Source: Chrysogorgia sp. JL179-B06 | Lineage: Eukaryota > Cnidaria > Anthozoa > Scleralcyonacea > Chrysogorgiidae | DNA length: 64,000 bases | Assembly (NCBI GenBank): GCA_035772405.1 | Contig: JAYKKM010000221.1 | Span: 408,501 to 472,500, forward strand | Reading direction: 5' to 3' | Shown here: in pieces, positions 43,491 through 54,948 of the stretch | Layout: each line of letters starts with the position of its first letter | Position numbering within the stretch: the first letter of the stretch is position 1 | Notes under the pieces: model-generated | What the model was told of the DNA's origin: nothing | The model's database searches: none | The model's input: only the letters and a program-made list of their open reading frames with translations | Translations under genes and position numbers: made by a program

Positions 43491-44052
43491 AACAATTAGA
43501 CAACGAGAACGAGTTGTCTATGAGCAGATAGTCAACGAGGGCGAAGCCCGAGTTGACTATCTGCTCATAGACAACGAGGGCGAGTTGTCTAATTGTTTTA
43601 GTATCAACCATAAACAACCTTTCTAACATTGTTCCAAATTTTCAGATAGTTTTACCTTTTTGTTTGTAGAAGTCTCCCTTCAAAATGTAGATGGCACATG
43701 ATAAACAATCGCTCACAAAAAACGAGTTTGTAATTACTTTGCTTCATATTTGGTATAGATATACTCCGAAAATGTCAAACTGAACAATTTTCCATTACTT
43801 TCGGGCCAATGTTTTCATGATTTCATCACTCGTATATAAATTTTAGCGGGCGCCATGTTTGGACTAGATTTTAGGTTTGACCGTGCAGCGTTAATATGTC
43901 GTGGCTTCTGATTGGTCAGGATAGGAATATTCCAGAATAAGAAGGTTTGTGATTGGGTAACGCTACTCACCGTCTATCACCAATAGACAGTGAGTAGTTC
44001 AGCCAATCAGAATGCCGAATTTGTAATAGACCACTAGTTGGTTGATACTAAA
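43491..44052. mobile_element. Foldback/MITE with nested palindromes
   Basis: 43491-43598 is a nearly perfect hairpin of about 50-bp arms (AACAATTAGACAACGAG, then GAGTTGTCTATGAGCAGATA, then GTCAACGAGGGC, mirrored). A second pair of inverted ends, TTTAGTATCAACCA (43597) and TGGTTGATACTAAA (44039), brackets the rest, which holds another hairpin near 43967-43997 (CTACTCACCGTCTAT / ATAGACAGTGAGTAG). Probably two overlapping foldback elements. Confidence 0.65.
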
Positions 44053-44127
44053 TATATATATATACAAGGAAACTGAATGTGACTTTGCAAACACTTGGAA
44101 TCCCCGTGTGAGGGACTAAACGCTGGT

Positions 44128-44199
44128 CGATATTATCACCCTCGCCCTCAGGCCTTCGGCCTTCGGCCGGCGCTTCGCGCCGGGCGAGGGGACAATATC
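44128..44199. repeat. GC-rich compound hairpin
   Basis: Arms GATATTATCACCCTCGCCC and GGGCGAGGGGACAATATC enclose a second layer of small palindromes (GGCCTTCGGCC, GGCGCTTCGCGCC). It is strikingly GC-rich against the AT-rich surroundings. It fuses at its right edge to a satellite fragment at CAATATCC. Confidence 0.75.
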
Positions 44200-44292
44200 C
44201 AAAAGATCGGATCAAAATGTAAAATAGAAATTTGTGAGTGTATACAACGCCATCAAATTATGCTGTTAGAATGCTATTGTATGTAGACCTTT
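44191..44292 (+). repeat. 193-bp satellite, left half-unit
   Basis: CAATATCCAAAAGATCGGAT to GTATGTAGACCTTT matches the satellite and stops exactly at the left end of the 15.9-kb element. The complementary part of the unit (GGGATGGCAAATCACCCC) begins right after the element's other end at 60191. Confidence 0.85.
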
Positions 44293-44315
44293 CCCTTACG
44301 AAAATTCCACATGAT

Positions 44316-44627
44316 TTCACACGTGTGATCACATGTGATCACATGTGATCACATGTGATCACATGTGATCACATGTGAATCACATGTGATCACATGTGAA
44401 ACCCTCACATGTGAAACGATTTCACATGTGATCACATGTGAAACCTAACATGTGAAACGATTTCACATGTGATCACATGTGAAACCTAACATGTGAAAAG
44501 ATTTCACATGTGATCACATGTGAAACCTAACATGTGAAAAGATTTCACATGTGATCACATGTGAAACCTAACATGTGAAAAGATTTCACATGTGATCACA
44601 TGTGAAACACTAACATGTGAAAAGATT
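44316..44627. repeat. CACATGTG palindrome array, left end
   Basis: Repeated TCACATGTGA units, first five tightly joined, then a 58-bp compound period with GAAACCTAACATGTGAAA. The motif is a perfect palindrome and an E-box-type sequence (CANNTG). Confidence 0.9.
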
Positions 44628-45218
<591 letters not shown>

Positions 45219-45321
45219 TATATTAGAACTGGTGAAGTGACGGCTTGTGAAATTATATGTAATATATATATCTGTACTGTAGATATGCATCAAGCCTATA
45301 TACCTCAGAAAAATTTTCTGA

Positions 45322-45393
45322 GTCCCTGACGGGAATCGAACCCGTAACCTTCTGATTGCCGGTGAGACGCTCTAACCATTGAGCCACACGAAC
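45322..45393 (-). tRNA. tRNA-like sequence, second family, minus copy
   Basis: Same 72-nt sequence as the plus copies: acceptor GTTCGTG/CAGGGAC, D-arm GCTC/GAGC, T-arm ACGGG-TTCGATT-CCCGT (perfect). The anticodon arm TCTCA-CCGGCAA-TCAGA has one mismatch and a C at position 33, so the putative GGC anticodon (Ala) is doubtful. Confidence 0.4.
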
Positions 45394-45654
45394 TCAGATG
45401 GAGAGCGAAGGTTAATTAATGGTCCGATGTGATATGTGTGATATGCCTACTCTTTCGATATAGGCTTGATGCATATCTACAGTACAGATATATATATTAC
45501 ATATAATTTCACAAGCCGTCACTTCACCAGTTCTAATATATTCACATATAACTTGCAGTTAATATTAACTGAACACGATACGTTGAGACTCGAAAGAGTA
45601 GGCATATCACACATATCACATCGGACCATTAATTAACCTTCGCTCTCCATCTGA

Positions 45655-45726
45655 GTTCGTGTGGCTCAATGGTTAGAGCGTCTCACCGGCAATCAGAAGG
45701 TTACGGGTTCGATTCCCGTCAGGGAC
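45655..45726 (+). tRNA. tRNA-like sequence, second family, plus copy 1
   Basis: A box TGGCTCAATGG and B box GGTTCGATTCC match pol III consensus, and the T-arm is perfect. No intron and no encoded CCA. The C at position 33 and the mismatch in the anticodon stem argue for a tRNA-derived repeat. Confidence 0.4.
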
Positions 45727-45943
45727 TCAGAAAATTTTTCTGAGGTATATAGGCTTGATGCATATCTACAGTACAGATATATATATTACATATAATTTCA
45801 CAAGCCGTCACTTCACCAGTTCTAATATATTCACATATAACTTGCAGTTAATATTAACTGAACACGATACGTTGAGACTCGAAAGAGTAGGCATATCACA
45901 CATATCACATCGGACCATTAATTAACCTTCGCTCTCCATCTGA

Positions 45944-46015
45944 GTTCGTGTGGCTCAATGGTTAGAGCGTCTCACCGGCAATCAGAAGGTTACGGGTTCG
46001 ATTCCCGTCAGGGAC
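45944..46015 (+). tRNA. tRNA-like sequence, second family, plus copy 2
   Basis: Identical to the copy at 45655, 289 bp downstream. Confidence 0.4.
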
Positions 46016-46232
46016 TCAGAAAATTTTTCTGAGGTATATAGGCTTGATGCATATCTACAGTACAGATATATATATTACATATAATTTCACAAGCCGTCAC
46101 TTCACCAGTTCTAATATATTCACATATAACTTGCAGTTAATATTAACTGAACACGATACGTTGAGACTCGAAAGAGTAGGCATATCACACATATCACATC
46201 GGACCATTAATTAACCTTCGCTCTCCATCTGA

Positions 46233-46304
46233 GTTCGTGTGGCTCAATGGTTAGAGCGTCTCACCGGCAATCAGAAGGTTACGGGTTCGATTCCCGTCAG
46301 GGAC
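46233..46304 (+). tRNA. tRNA-like sequence, second family, plus copy 3
   Basis: Identical to the two preceding copies. Its unit is cut off by an AT/TTATA microsatellite at 46363. Confidence 0.4.
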
Positions 46305-46362
46305 TCAGAAAATTTTTCTGAGGTATATAGGCTTGATGCATATCTACAGTACAGATATATAT

Positions 46363-46364
46363 AT

Positions 46365-46414
<50 letters not shown>

Positions 46415-46457
46415 TATATTATATTATATTATATTATATTATATTATATATATATAC
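46363..46457. repeat. (TA)n and (TTATA)n microsatellite
   Basis: A TA run followed by nine TTATA-type pentamers, forming the right border of the tRNA-like cluster. Confidence 0.9.
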
Positions 46458-46489
46458 ATTATTATAAGGATTTACGAATAATATATACA

Positions 46490-46990
46490 TATTAAGACCA
46501 AACCAGGACCAGTTGCAAAAAATGCAACTTAGATATGGAGGCCATTGCCGAGAGCCTAGTCACGGGTTCTGATCGTGGTGGTAATGCCAGGATAAGATTT
46601 AGGGTATATTACAAATAATATTTGGCATTTCACTCAATTAAACTACATGTTCTAAGGATTTATGGTGAAGGAAAATTTTGAGTGTTGGGTATTAAGACCA
46701 AACCGGGACCAGATGCAAAAAATGTAACTTAGATATCGAGGCCATTGCCGAGAGCCTAGTCACAAGTTCTGTATATATAGTGGTGGTAATGCCAGGATAA
46801 GATTTAGGGTACATTACAAATAATATTTGGCATTTCACTCAATTAAACTTCATGTTCTAAGGATTTATGGTGAAGGAAAATTTTGAGTGTTGGAATATAT
46901 AATGTGTATTAAGACCAAACCAGGACAAGTTGCGAAAAATGCAACTTAAAGTTCTTCCGGCTGGAATTGAACCTGCAACCCTGCGATGCT
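46490..46990 (-). repeat. Diverged Ala-type satellite units lacking the tRNA-like core
   Basis: Minus-oriented units with the spacer of the 276-bp satellite (TTTGGCATTTCACTCAATTA, GGATTTATGGTGAAGGAAAA), but the core is reduced to ATGGAGGCCATTGCC in two units. The third keeps a T-arm half (GAATTGAACCTGCAACC). Duplicated at 52135-52855, where there is one extra unit. Confidence 0.8.
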
Positions 46991-47690
46991 AGTACCTCCG
47001 CAGTCGAAGTACACAACCAACTAAACTTATATCATAAATACACAAAATGCATTGTTTGATTGTTTGTTAATGCATGTGACTATCAAAATAGCAGGAATCT
47101 GCTGCTGAAGGACTATTTGAAGTGCTATTTGAGGTCTTTGAAAATCTCACGAGCGCGTGTTTTTTTAAATTGCATGAGAAATCATACTATTACCTATTAA
47201 TATTATAGAGAAAAATGTTTGAGACTGATAACAGATTTTTGCACTGTGATAACAAGTTTTTGCGCTGTAATAACAGATTCTTGCACTTGTTTGGGATTAA
47301 CTGCACTCAAATCAGCCAATCACAGTTGAGAAACATTATCCTGTATATTATTAATATGTATATTATAAACTTGGAGATTTAATATGTTATATCTATATCT
47401 ACAGTCAATGAGTCAGGACCATGGACAAAATATTCCAACTGATGTTTTGACAGCCTCTGACTGCAACCCAACCAGGCAATGGTATATATATATAACAAAA
47501 CACTTATATTTACTGCTACTTTGGGAAAACAGTGCATTGTGACCCCTCAATTTAAGTGAACTGCTGTTACATGTTACACATGGCATTGCTCCAGGTAACA
47601 ATTGTCATCTTGGGCCACAAAATACTCAGATTTCCTCAGTGCATGTAAATAAATGAAAGCAAAATTCCTAATTTCAGACTTAACTAATAT
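46991..47690. other. Duplicated spacer without recognised gene
   Basis: Shared with 52835-53530 at high identity. It contains a short tandem GATAACA-GATTTTTGCACTGT motif near 47220-47290. No coding exon is supported. Confidence 0.5.
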
Positions 47691-47699
47691 AGTGGGTAC

Positions 47700-48730
47700 T
47701 AAAATCAATACATCAAAGCTATTCTCAGCAACGGCCTCCATAGCTCAGTGGTCAGAGCACTACACTAGCATCGCAGGGTAGTGGGTTCAATTCCAGCCGG
47801 AAAATGCCTTGAAGTTGTGTTTTTCGCAACTGGTCCGGGCGGGTTGGTCTTAAAATGTATATATTCTGGACAACACTTGAAATCTTCCTTCACTATAAAT
47901 CCTTAGAACATGTAGTTTAATCGAGTGAAATGCCAAAATAATATTACTTGTAATATACCCAGAATCTTATCCCGGCATTACCACCACTATATATACAGAA
48001 CTCGTGACTAGGCTCTCGGCAATGGCTTCCGTAGCTCAGTGGTCAGAGCACTGCACTAGCATTGCAGAGCCGGAAGGCCTTGACGTTGCATTTTTCGCAA
48101 CTGGTCCCGGTTTGGTCTTAAAATGCATCCTAACACTCGAAATTTTCCTTCACCATAAATCCTTAGAACGTGTAGTTTAATCGAGTGAAATGCCAAATAT
48201 TACTAATATACCCAGAATCTTATCCCGGCATTACCACCACTATATATACAGAATTTGTGACTCTCGGCAATAGCCTCCGAGCTCAGTGGTCAGAGCACTG
48301 CACTAGCATTGCAGGGTCACAGGTTCAATTTCAGCAGGAAGGCCTTGAAGTTGCATTTTTTCAGAAATGGTCCCAGTTTGGTCTTAAAATGTATCCCAAC
48401 ACTCAAAATATTCCTTCACCATAAATCCTTAGAACGAGTAGTTTAATCGAGTGAAATGCCAAATATTACTAATATACCCAGAATCTTATCCCGGCATTAC
48501 CACCACTATAATATATACAGAACTTGTGACTAGGCTCTCGGCAACGGCCCCCGAGCTCAGTGGTCAGAGCACTGCACTAGCATTGCAGGGTCGCAGGTTC
48601 GATTCAAGCCGGAAGGTCTTGAATTTGCATTTTTCCCAACTGGTTCCGGTTTGCATGGTCTTAAAATGTATATATTCCAATATTCGAAATTTTCCTTCAC
48701 CATAAAACCTTAGAACATGTATCTTAACTA
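47700..48730 (+). repeat. Ala-type satellite, four diverged plus units
   Basis: tRNA-like cores at 47734-47803, 48025-48076 (T-arm deleted), 48273-48343 and 48547-48617. The anticodon stem CTGCA/TGCAG is regular in the later ones, with loop CTAGCAT (AGC anticodon). These are older or less homogenised than the array at 1-4690. The duplicate at 53530-54300 has only three units. Confidence 0.85.
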
Positions 48731-49367
48731 CAGCCCAGTACAGGTATTATGAATTTAGTCTCTGTCAACAATGTTTGGTAATTTGCAACAAATATGCTGA
48801 TTTATATCCTGAATAAGTACAAACTTACAGTGTCTTGTATCCTGGTTTACTTTAATACGTCCACATTTCCAACATATAATCGGTTTCCCCTCGTACTACA
48901 AACCATGTTGGCACAGCTGACTACTAAAATGCAACAGCTGCACAGCAAACAGGATCACGTTCTTTAAGTTCGAATTATGTAATTTGTCCCAAACGTCGAC
49001 GGCAGTTTACACAATAAAAAAACATTCCCATCCACAATGGCCTTGGTAAAAAGCTCTCCACCATTCTCAGTGACCTCAAAATCATTGAAGTATTCATTAA
49101 ATTATTTCGATATCCAATGTTTATAACTACAAGGACCAGGCTACCTTGCGCGCTTCTCGTTAACACTAGCCTGCGAGCAGGCTCTCGCGGGTGTCACTTC
49201 CGTATCTATGTTATGATATAAATTTACAGTTGATCTAACAAAATATACCATTTTCTTAATATACTATGCGGTATTTAAGATATTTCCTTTTGGACAATGT
49301 AAGTTATAATATGCTTGATGTTTCGTATTTCTCCTCTTCATCATTGCATTCACGGTGGTCAGATTTG

Positions 49368-49849
49368 CCTGATTTTCTCCCAGATGGGATTAATGAGGTG
49401 TCTTATTTCAGTCGCTGATTTCTGTAATGGCCGCCGTGCAAGACGTCACGCAAGAGTGCGCAATGATTTATATAAATTATACACACACTGTCAGACTTAG
49501 TCCTCCATAAATATGTAGATATACCCTTCCTCTCTACAAAAAAGAGTGGGGTAGTACCCCATGGGCCATATTTTGCGCCTAACGAAGATTTTGTTTACCC
49601 CCACTTTTTAAGCAAAGTGGAGTTTAAACAAGCTCTGTGTGCGCTCTAATTCTTTGTTCTTGGCATTTTTGAGTACACTGTAGCAGAAACTTTATTCTAA
49701 ATTTAGGACTTGTACCTTAATTTTTATTGTCTTCGCGTTTGAAGACGAAACATGCCTCAGAGTACCTCTTCTGGGGATAAATTTGCTTTTTAAAACGTCA
49801 TGATTTTGGCAAACAAAATTTTGCTAAATTCAAAATAAAGTTTAGGATC
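49368..49849. other. Unique sequence after the first duplication copy
   Basis: The duplicated segment ends at about 49367 (CTTCATCATTGCATT). What follows is single-copy in this window and includes inverted TACCCCATGGG and a CCACTTTTTAAGCAAAGTGG hairpin (49602-49621). It is the 5' flank of the four-exon candidate gene; no clear promoter element is identified. Confidence 0.45.
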
Positions 49850-50696
49850 ATGGCTTCAACCAGTGGAGTGGAAAACGAACATAAATTGTAAGTATTCGCC
49901 GTATAAACCCATGTTTTGATTCATACTATTGATCTGTCCGCCATCTTGAATTGCCTTCTTTGCCAAGCGATTAATGTCAGTATTCTCTTTGAAATTTTGC
50001 ATCCTTAGAAAGCGGAAATTGTGTGAATTTAATCGGGCGTGCAGCAAGGAAAATAAGCACAGTGGAAAGTGTGACTAAGCGAGGAACTGTCATGCCTTTT
50101 GGGAATATTCGCTTGTAAAGGGTACCGCTTGTAAAAAACATGCTTTAAAGAGGAAGTCCGACAAAACTGCTTAGCAACTGAACTGAAAGCTGAATATGAG
50201 GAGAAATCTGAGAAGTTTGCTGTATTTATAAAGATCGAGAGAAAGAAATTACTCGACAGGAGATTGATGCAAGTAAGTTAACCGGTTTATAGAGGTTGTT
50301 TTACGAACGAGGAATAAAGACGGGCTAGAAGTGTTGTAGTAATGGTAATTTATATCGATATCTATTATGAATTTGAAACCCACGCCAAGTTTCTTATGAA
50401 GTTAAAATATGTGTATGATATACCTTGCTTGGAATATTTTTTAAAGTTATGGAATTGTAAAATAAATACTTGTATGTGTTAATCAATATTTCATTAATAG
50501 CCCTAATTTTATTATATTTCTATGATAGGTAAACTACTGGAAGACACTATTTGGCACAATTAAAGAAGCAGTATGTTCACTTCAAAGCAATGCTTGGTCA
50601 GGCACAACAAGTATTGTTCTTCATTGTGCTACTGGAAAAGTTGACGGGTGGGTTAGGATATTAGAAACTAGGAAAGTAATAACACAGTTATTGTAA
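49850..50696 (+). CDS. Candidate four-exon gene, 126-residue protein of unknown function
   Basis: Exons 49850-49887, 50009-50061, 50151-50272 and 50529-50696 total 381 nt, which is 126 codons plus TAA. Phases agree at every junction. The start is ATG in context ATCATGG, encoding MASTSGVENEHK. The first and third donors are strong (GTAAGT); the second (GTGGAA) is weak. Acceptors are CCTTAG, TTAAAG and GATAG. The third exon reads like coding sequence with a charged helix (LATELKAEYEEKSEKFAVFI, KIERKKLLDRRLMQ), probably a coiled coil. The last exon begins VNYWKTLFGTIKEAV. No family is recognised. It lies in the single-copy part of the 15.9-kb element, so it could be cargo or an element gene. The model is built by eye. 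Confidence 0.4.
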
Positions 50697-51281
50697 AGAT
50701 GAATAGTCTATGAGTTAAATGCTAGGTGGTGTAGCATGCTTGATGAGTGAGTTTCATAATGTATGTATGTATGTAATACAATATTGGTATTGTTTAAACA
50801 TATTTTGTATTGTGTTTACTTTACCTTATGAGCAGGCCATGCTCATCTACTGTAGGGGGTTCACAGATGTAGGTGTTGATTTTAATTACATTTTTATAGG
50901 CCCTGTTATAGTAAACATTAAAGGAACAAACCACAACACAGGTTTCATATGAAAACTTTTATTTCTATTATAGCTTTATTAGCAAACATTTATTATGGGT
51001 ACTATTATACACCAATCAATGTTAAGCCCCAGAGGGGTATTGGGCATATGTGGGCCATTTGACTGTCCCTGTCTGCCCCATCCTCAGGAATTTGATTGTT
51101 ATTTTTACCTGAGGGAAGGACTCTTTGATTTTTATACTAGTCTTTAATGAGGATTTGTTAAAGTAAGGAAAGGCTATTTTTCAGGTCCATATATGGGGAT
51201 ATTTGACAAACTGTCGGACTGTGGGGAATTTCATTGCCAAATTGCATGAAAAATCAAATTAAATGCCCCACATATGCCCAA
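50697..51281. other. Non-coding sequence before the second left-end copy
   Basis: No gene. GGGCATATGTGGG (51042) and CCCCACATATGCCC (51267) form an inverted pair about 230 bp apart, suggesting a small foldback directly next to the second CCCTTACG terminus. Confidence 0.5.
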
Positions 51282-54200
51282 CCCTTACGAAAATTCCACA
51301 TGATTTCACACGTGTGATCACATGTGATCACATGTGATCACATGTGATCACATGTGAATCACATGTGATCACATGTGAAACCCTCACATGTGAAACGATT
51401 TCACATGTGATCACATGTGAAACCTAACATGTGAAACGATTTCACATGTGATCACATGTGAAACCTAACATGTGAAAAGATTTCACATGTGATCACATGT
51501 GAAACCTAACATGTGAAAAGATTTCACATGTGATCACATGTGAAACCTAACATGTGAAAATATTTCACATGTGATCACATGTGAAACACTAACATGTGAA
51601 AAGATTTTGACGCTATATTTATATAATTCAAGTTTTTATCAGCAATATACCAGTACTAAAACAAGCCACAATCTACATGGATTATGTGCCTCTATTGGGC
51701 ACAGTGAAACAGTGAACGACACAGTCAAAGTTTATCATTGATTATAATTTAAAACAATATTACAGCAATGCATGTATAGCCTAGTTCTACATTCAGTGTA
51801 CATCAGCTTGTTATATAGATGTATACAAAGCTCCTCTTAAAATGAGAAATGTTCCACAAGTGCGTAAGCCTACTTTCAATATGGCAGACAGCTCTTATGA
51901 AACCATCTGTAACCAAAATATATACATATACATATACATGTCATATATACATATATATATATATACATTATACATATGCATATGTATATACATATGCATA
52001 TGTATATACATATGCATATGTATATACACAGGCATATGTATATACATATGCATATACATTATATATATATATATATATATACATTATATATATATATATA
52101 TACATTATATAAGGATTTACGAATAATATTATATACATATTAAGACCAAACCAGGACCAGTTGCAAAAAATGCAACTTAGATATGGAGGCCATTGCCGAG
52201 AGTCTAGTCACGGGTTCTGATTGTGGTGGTAATGCCAGGATAAGATTTAGGGTATATTACAAATAATATTTGGCATTTCACTCAATTAAACTACATGTTC
52301 TAAGGATTTATGGTGAAGGAAAATTTTGAGTGTTGGGTATTAAGACCAAACCGGGACCAGATGCAAAAAATGTAACTGAGATATCGAGGCCATTGCCGAG
52401 AGCCTAGTCACGAGTTCTGTATATATAGTGGTGGTAATGCCAGGATAAGATATAGGGTATATTACAAATAATATTTGGCATTTCACTCAATTAAACTACA
52501 TGTTCTAAGGATTTATGGTGAAGGAACATTTTGAGTGTTGGGTATTAAGACCAAACCGGGACCAGATGCAAAAAATGTAACTTAGATATCGAGGCCATTG
52601 CCGAGAGCCTAGTCACAAGTTCTGTATATATAGTGGTGGTAATACCAGGATACGATTTAGGGTATATTACAAATAATATTGGCATTTCACTCAATTAAAC
52701 TTCATGTTCTAAGGATTTATGGTGAAGTAAAATTTTGAGTGTTGGAATATATAATGTATATTAAGACCAAACCAGGACCAGTTGCGAAAAATGCAACTTA
52801 AAGGACTTCCGGCTGGAATTGAACCTGCAACCCTGTGATGCTAGTACCTCCGCAGTCGAAGTACACAACCAACTTATATCATAAATACACAAAATGCATT
52901 GTTTGATTGTTTGTTAATGCATGTGACTATCAAAATAGCAGGAATCTGCTGCTGAAGGACTATTTGAAGTGCTATTTGAGGTCTTTGAAAATCTCACGAG
53001 TGCATGTTTTTTTAAATTGCAAGAGAAATCATACTATTACCTATTAATATTATAGAGAAAAATGTTTGAGACTGATAACAGATTTTTGCACTGTGATAAC
53101 AAGTTTTTGCACTGTAATAACATATTCTTGCACTTGTTTGGGATTAACTGCACTCGAATCAGCCAATCACAGTTGAGAAACATTATCCTGTATATTATTA
53201 ATATGTATATAAACCTTGGAGATTTAATATGTTATATCTATATCTACAGTCAAGACCATGGACAAAATATTCCAACTGATGTTTTGACAGTTCTGACTGC
53301 AACCAACCAGGCAATGATATATATATAACAAAACACTTATATTTACTGCTACTTTGGGAAAACAGTGCATTGTGACCCCTCAATTTAAGTGAACTGCTGT
53401 TACATGTTACACATGGCATTGCTCCAGGTAACAATTGTCATCTTGGGCCACAAAATACTCAGATTTCCTCAGTGCATGAAAATAAATTAAAGCAAAATTC
53501 CCAATTTCAGCCTTAACTAATATAGTAGGTACTAAAATCAATACATCAAAGCTATTCTCAGCAACGGCCTCCATAGCTCAGTGGTCAGAGCACTACACTA
53601 GCATCGCAGGGTCGTGGGTTCAATTCCAGCCGGAAAATGCCTTGAAGTTGTATTTTTCGCAACTGGTCCGGGCGGTTTGGTCTTAAAATGTATATATTCC
53701 AACACTTGAAATTTTCCTTCACCATAAATCCTTAGAACAATTAGTTTAATCGAGTGAAATGCCAAAATAATATTACTTGTAATATACCCAGAATCTTATC
53801 CCGGCATTACCACCACTATATATACAGAACTCGTGACTAGGCTCTCGGCAACGGCTTCCGTAGCTCAGTGGTCAGAGCACTGCACTAGCATTGCAGGGTC
53901 ACAGGTTCAATTCCAGCCGGAAGGCCTTGACGTTGCATTTTTCGCAACTGGTTCCGGTTTGGTCTTAAAATGTATCCCAACACTCAAAATATTCCTTCAT
54001 CATAAATCCTTAGAACGAGTAGTTTAATCGAGTGAAATGCCAAATATTACTAATATACCCATAATCTTATCCCGGCATTACCACCACTATATATACAGAA
54101 CTTGTGACTAGGCTCTCGGCAACGGCCCCCGAGCTCAGTGGTCAGAGCACTGCACTAGTATTGTAGGATCGCAGGTTCGATTCCAGCCGGAAGGTCTTGA

Positions 54201-54948
54201 ATTTGAATTTTTCGCATCTGGTTCCGGTTTGGTCTTAAAATGTATATATTCCAATGTTCGAAATTTTCCTTCACCATAAAACATTAGAACATGTATCTTA
54301 ACTACAGCCCACTGAGCCCCAGGCTGACTGAGCCCAGTACAGGTATTATGAATTTTGTCTGTCAACAATGTTTGGTAATTTGCAACAAATATGCTGATTT
54401 ATATCCTGAATAAGTACAAACTTACAGTGTCTTGTATCCTGGTTTACTTTAATACGTCCACATTTCCAACATATAATCGGTTTCCCCTCGTACTACAAAC
54501 CATGTTGGCACAGCTGACTACTAAAATGCAACAGCTGCACAGCAAACAGGATCACGTTCTTTAAGTTCGAATTATGTAATTTGTCCCAAACGTCGACGGC
54601 AGTTTACACAATAAAAAAACATTCCCATCCACAATGGCCTTGGTAAAAAGCTCTCCACCATTTACTCAGTGACCTCAAAACATTGAAGTATTCATTAAAT
54701 TCTTTCGATATCCAATGTTTATAACTACAAGGACCAGACTACCTTGCGCGCTTCTCGTTAACACTAGCCTGCGAGCAGGCTCTCGCGGGTGTCACTTCCG
54801 TATCTATGTTATGATACAAATTTACAGTTGATCTAACAAAATATACCATTTTCTTAATATACTATGCGGTATTTAAGATATTTCCTTTTGGACAATGTAA
54901 GTTATAATATGCTTGATGTTTCGTATTTCTCCTCTTCATCATTGCATT
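51282..54948. repeat. Second copy of the internal duplication (first copy 44293-49367)
   Basis: It starts exactly with the CCCTTACG terminus and ends at CTTCATCATTGCATT, as does the first copy. It contains the CACATGTG array (51305-51607), spacer, AT-rich tract, core-less minus units (52135-52855), spacer, plus Ala-type units (53530-54300) and the following unique block, all in the same order. It lacks the 289-bp tRNA-like cluster that makes the first copy longer. Confidence 0.9.
53854..53924 (+). tRNA. Best-folding tRNA-Ala(AGC)-like copy
   Basis: Acceptor GCTTCCG/CGGAAGG, D-arm GCTC/GAGC, anticodon arm CTGCA-CTAGCAT-TGCAG fully paired with anticodon AGC, and T-loop TTCAATT. The T-stem has mismatches (ACAGG/CCAGC). 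It has more regular anticodon geometry than the homogenised array at 1-4690, so it may be closer to the founding tRNA. Confidence 0.45.

Noticed and set aside
44316..44627. CRISPR-like regular repeats
   Set aside because: The CACATGTG array has no unique spacers, the setting is eukaryotic, and repeats are palindromic and of variable spacing.
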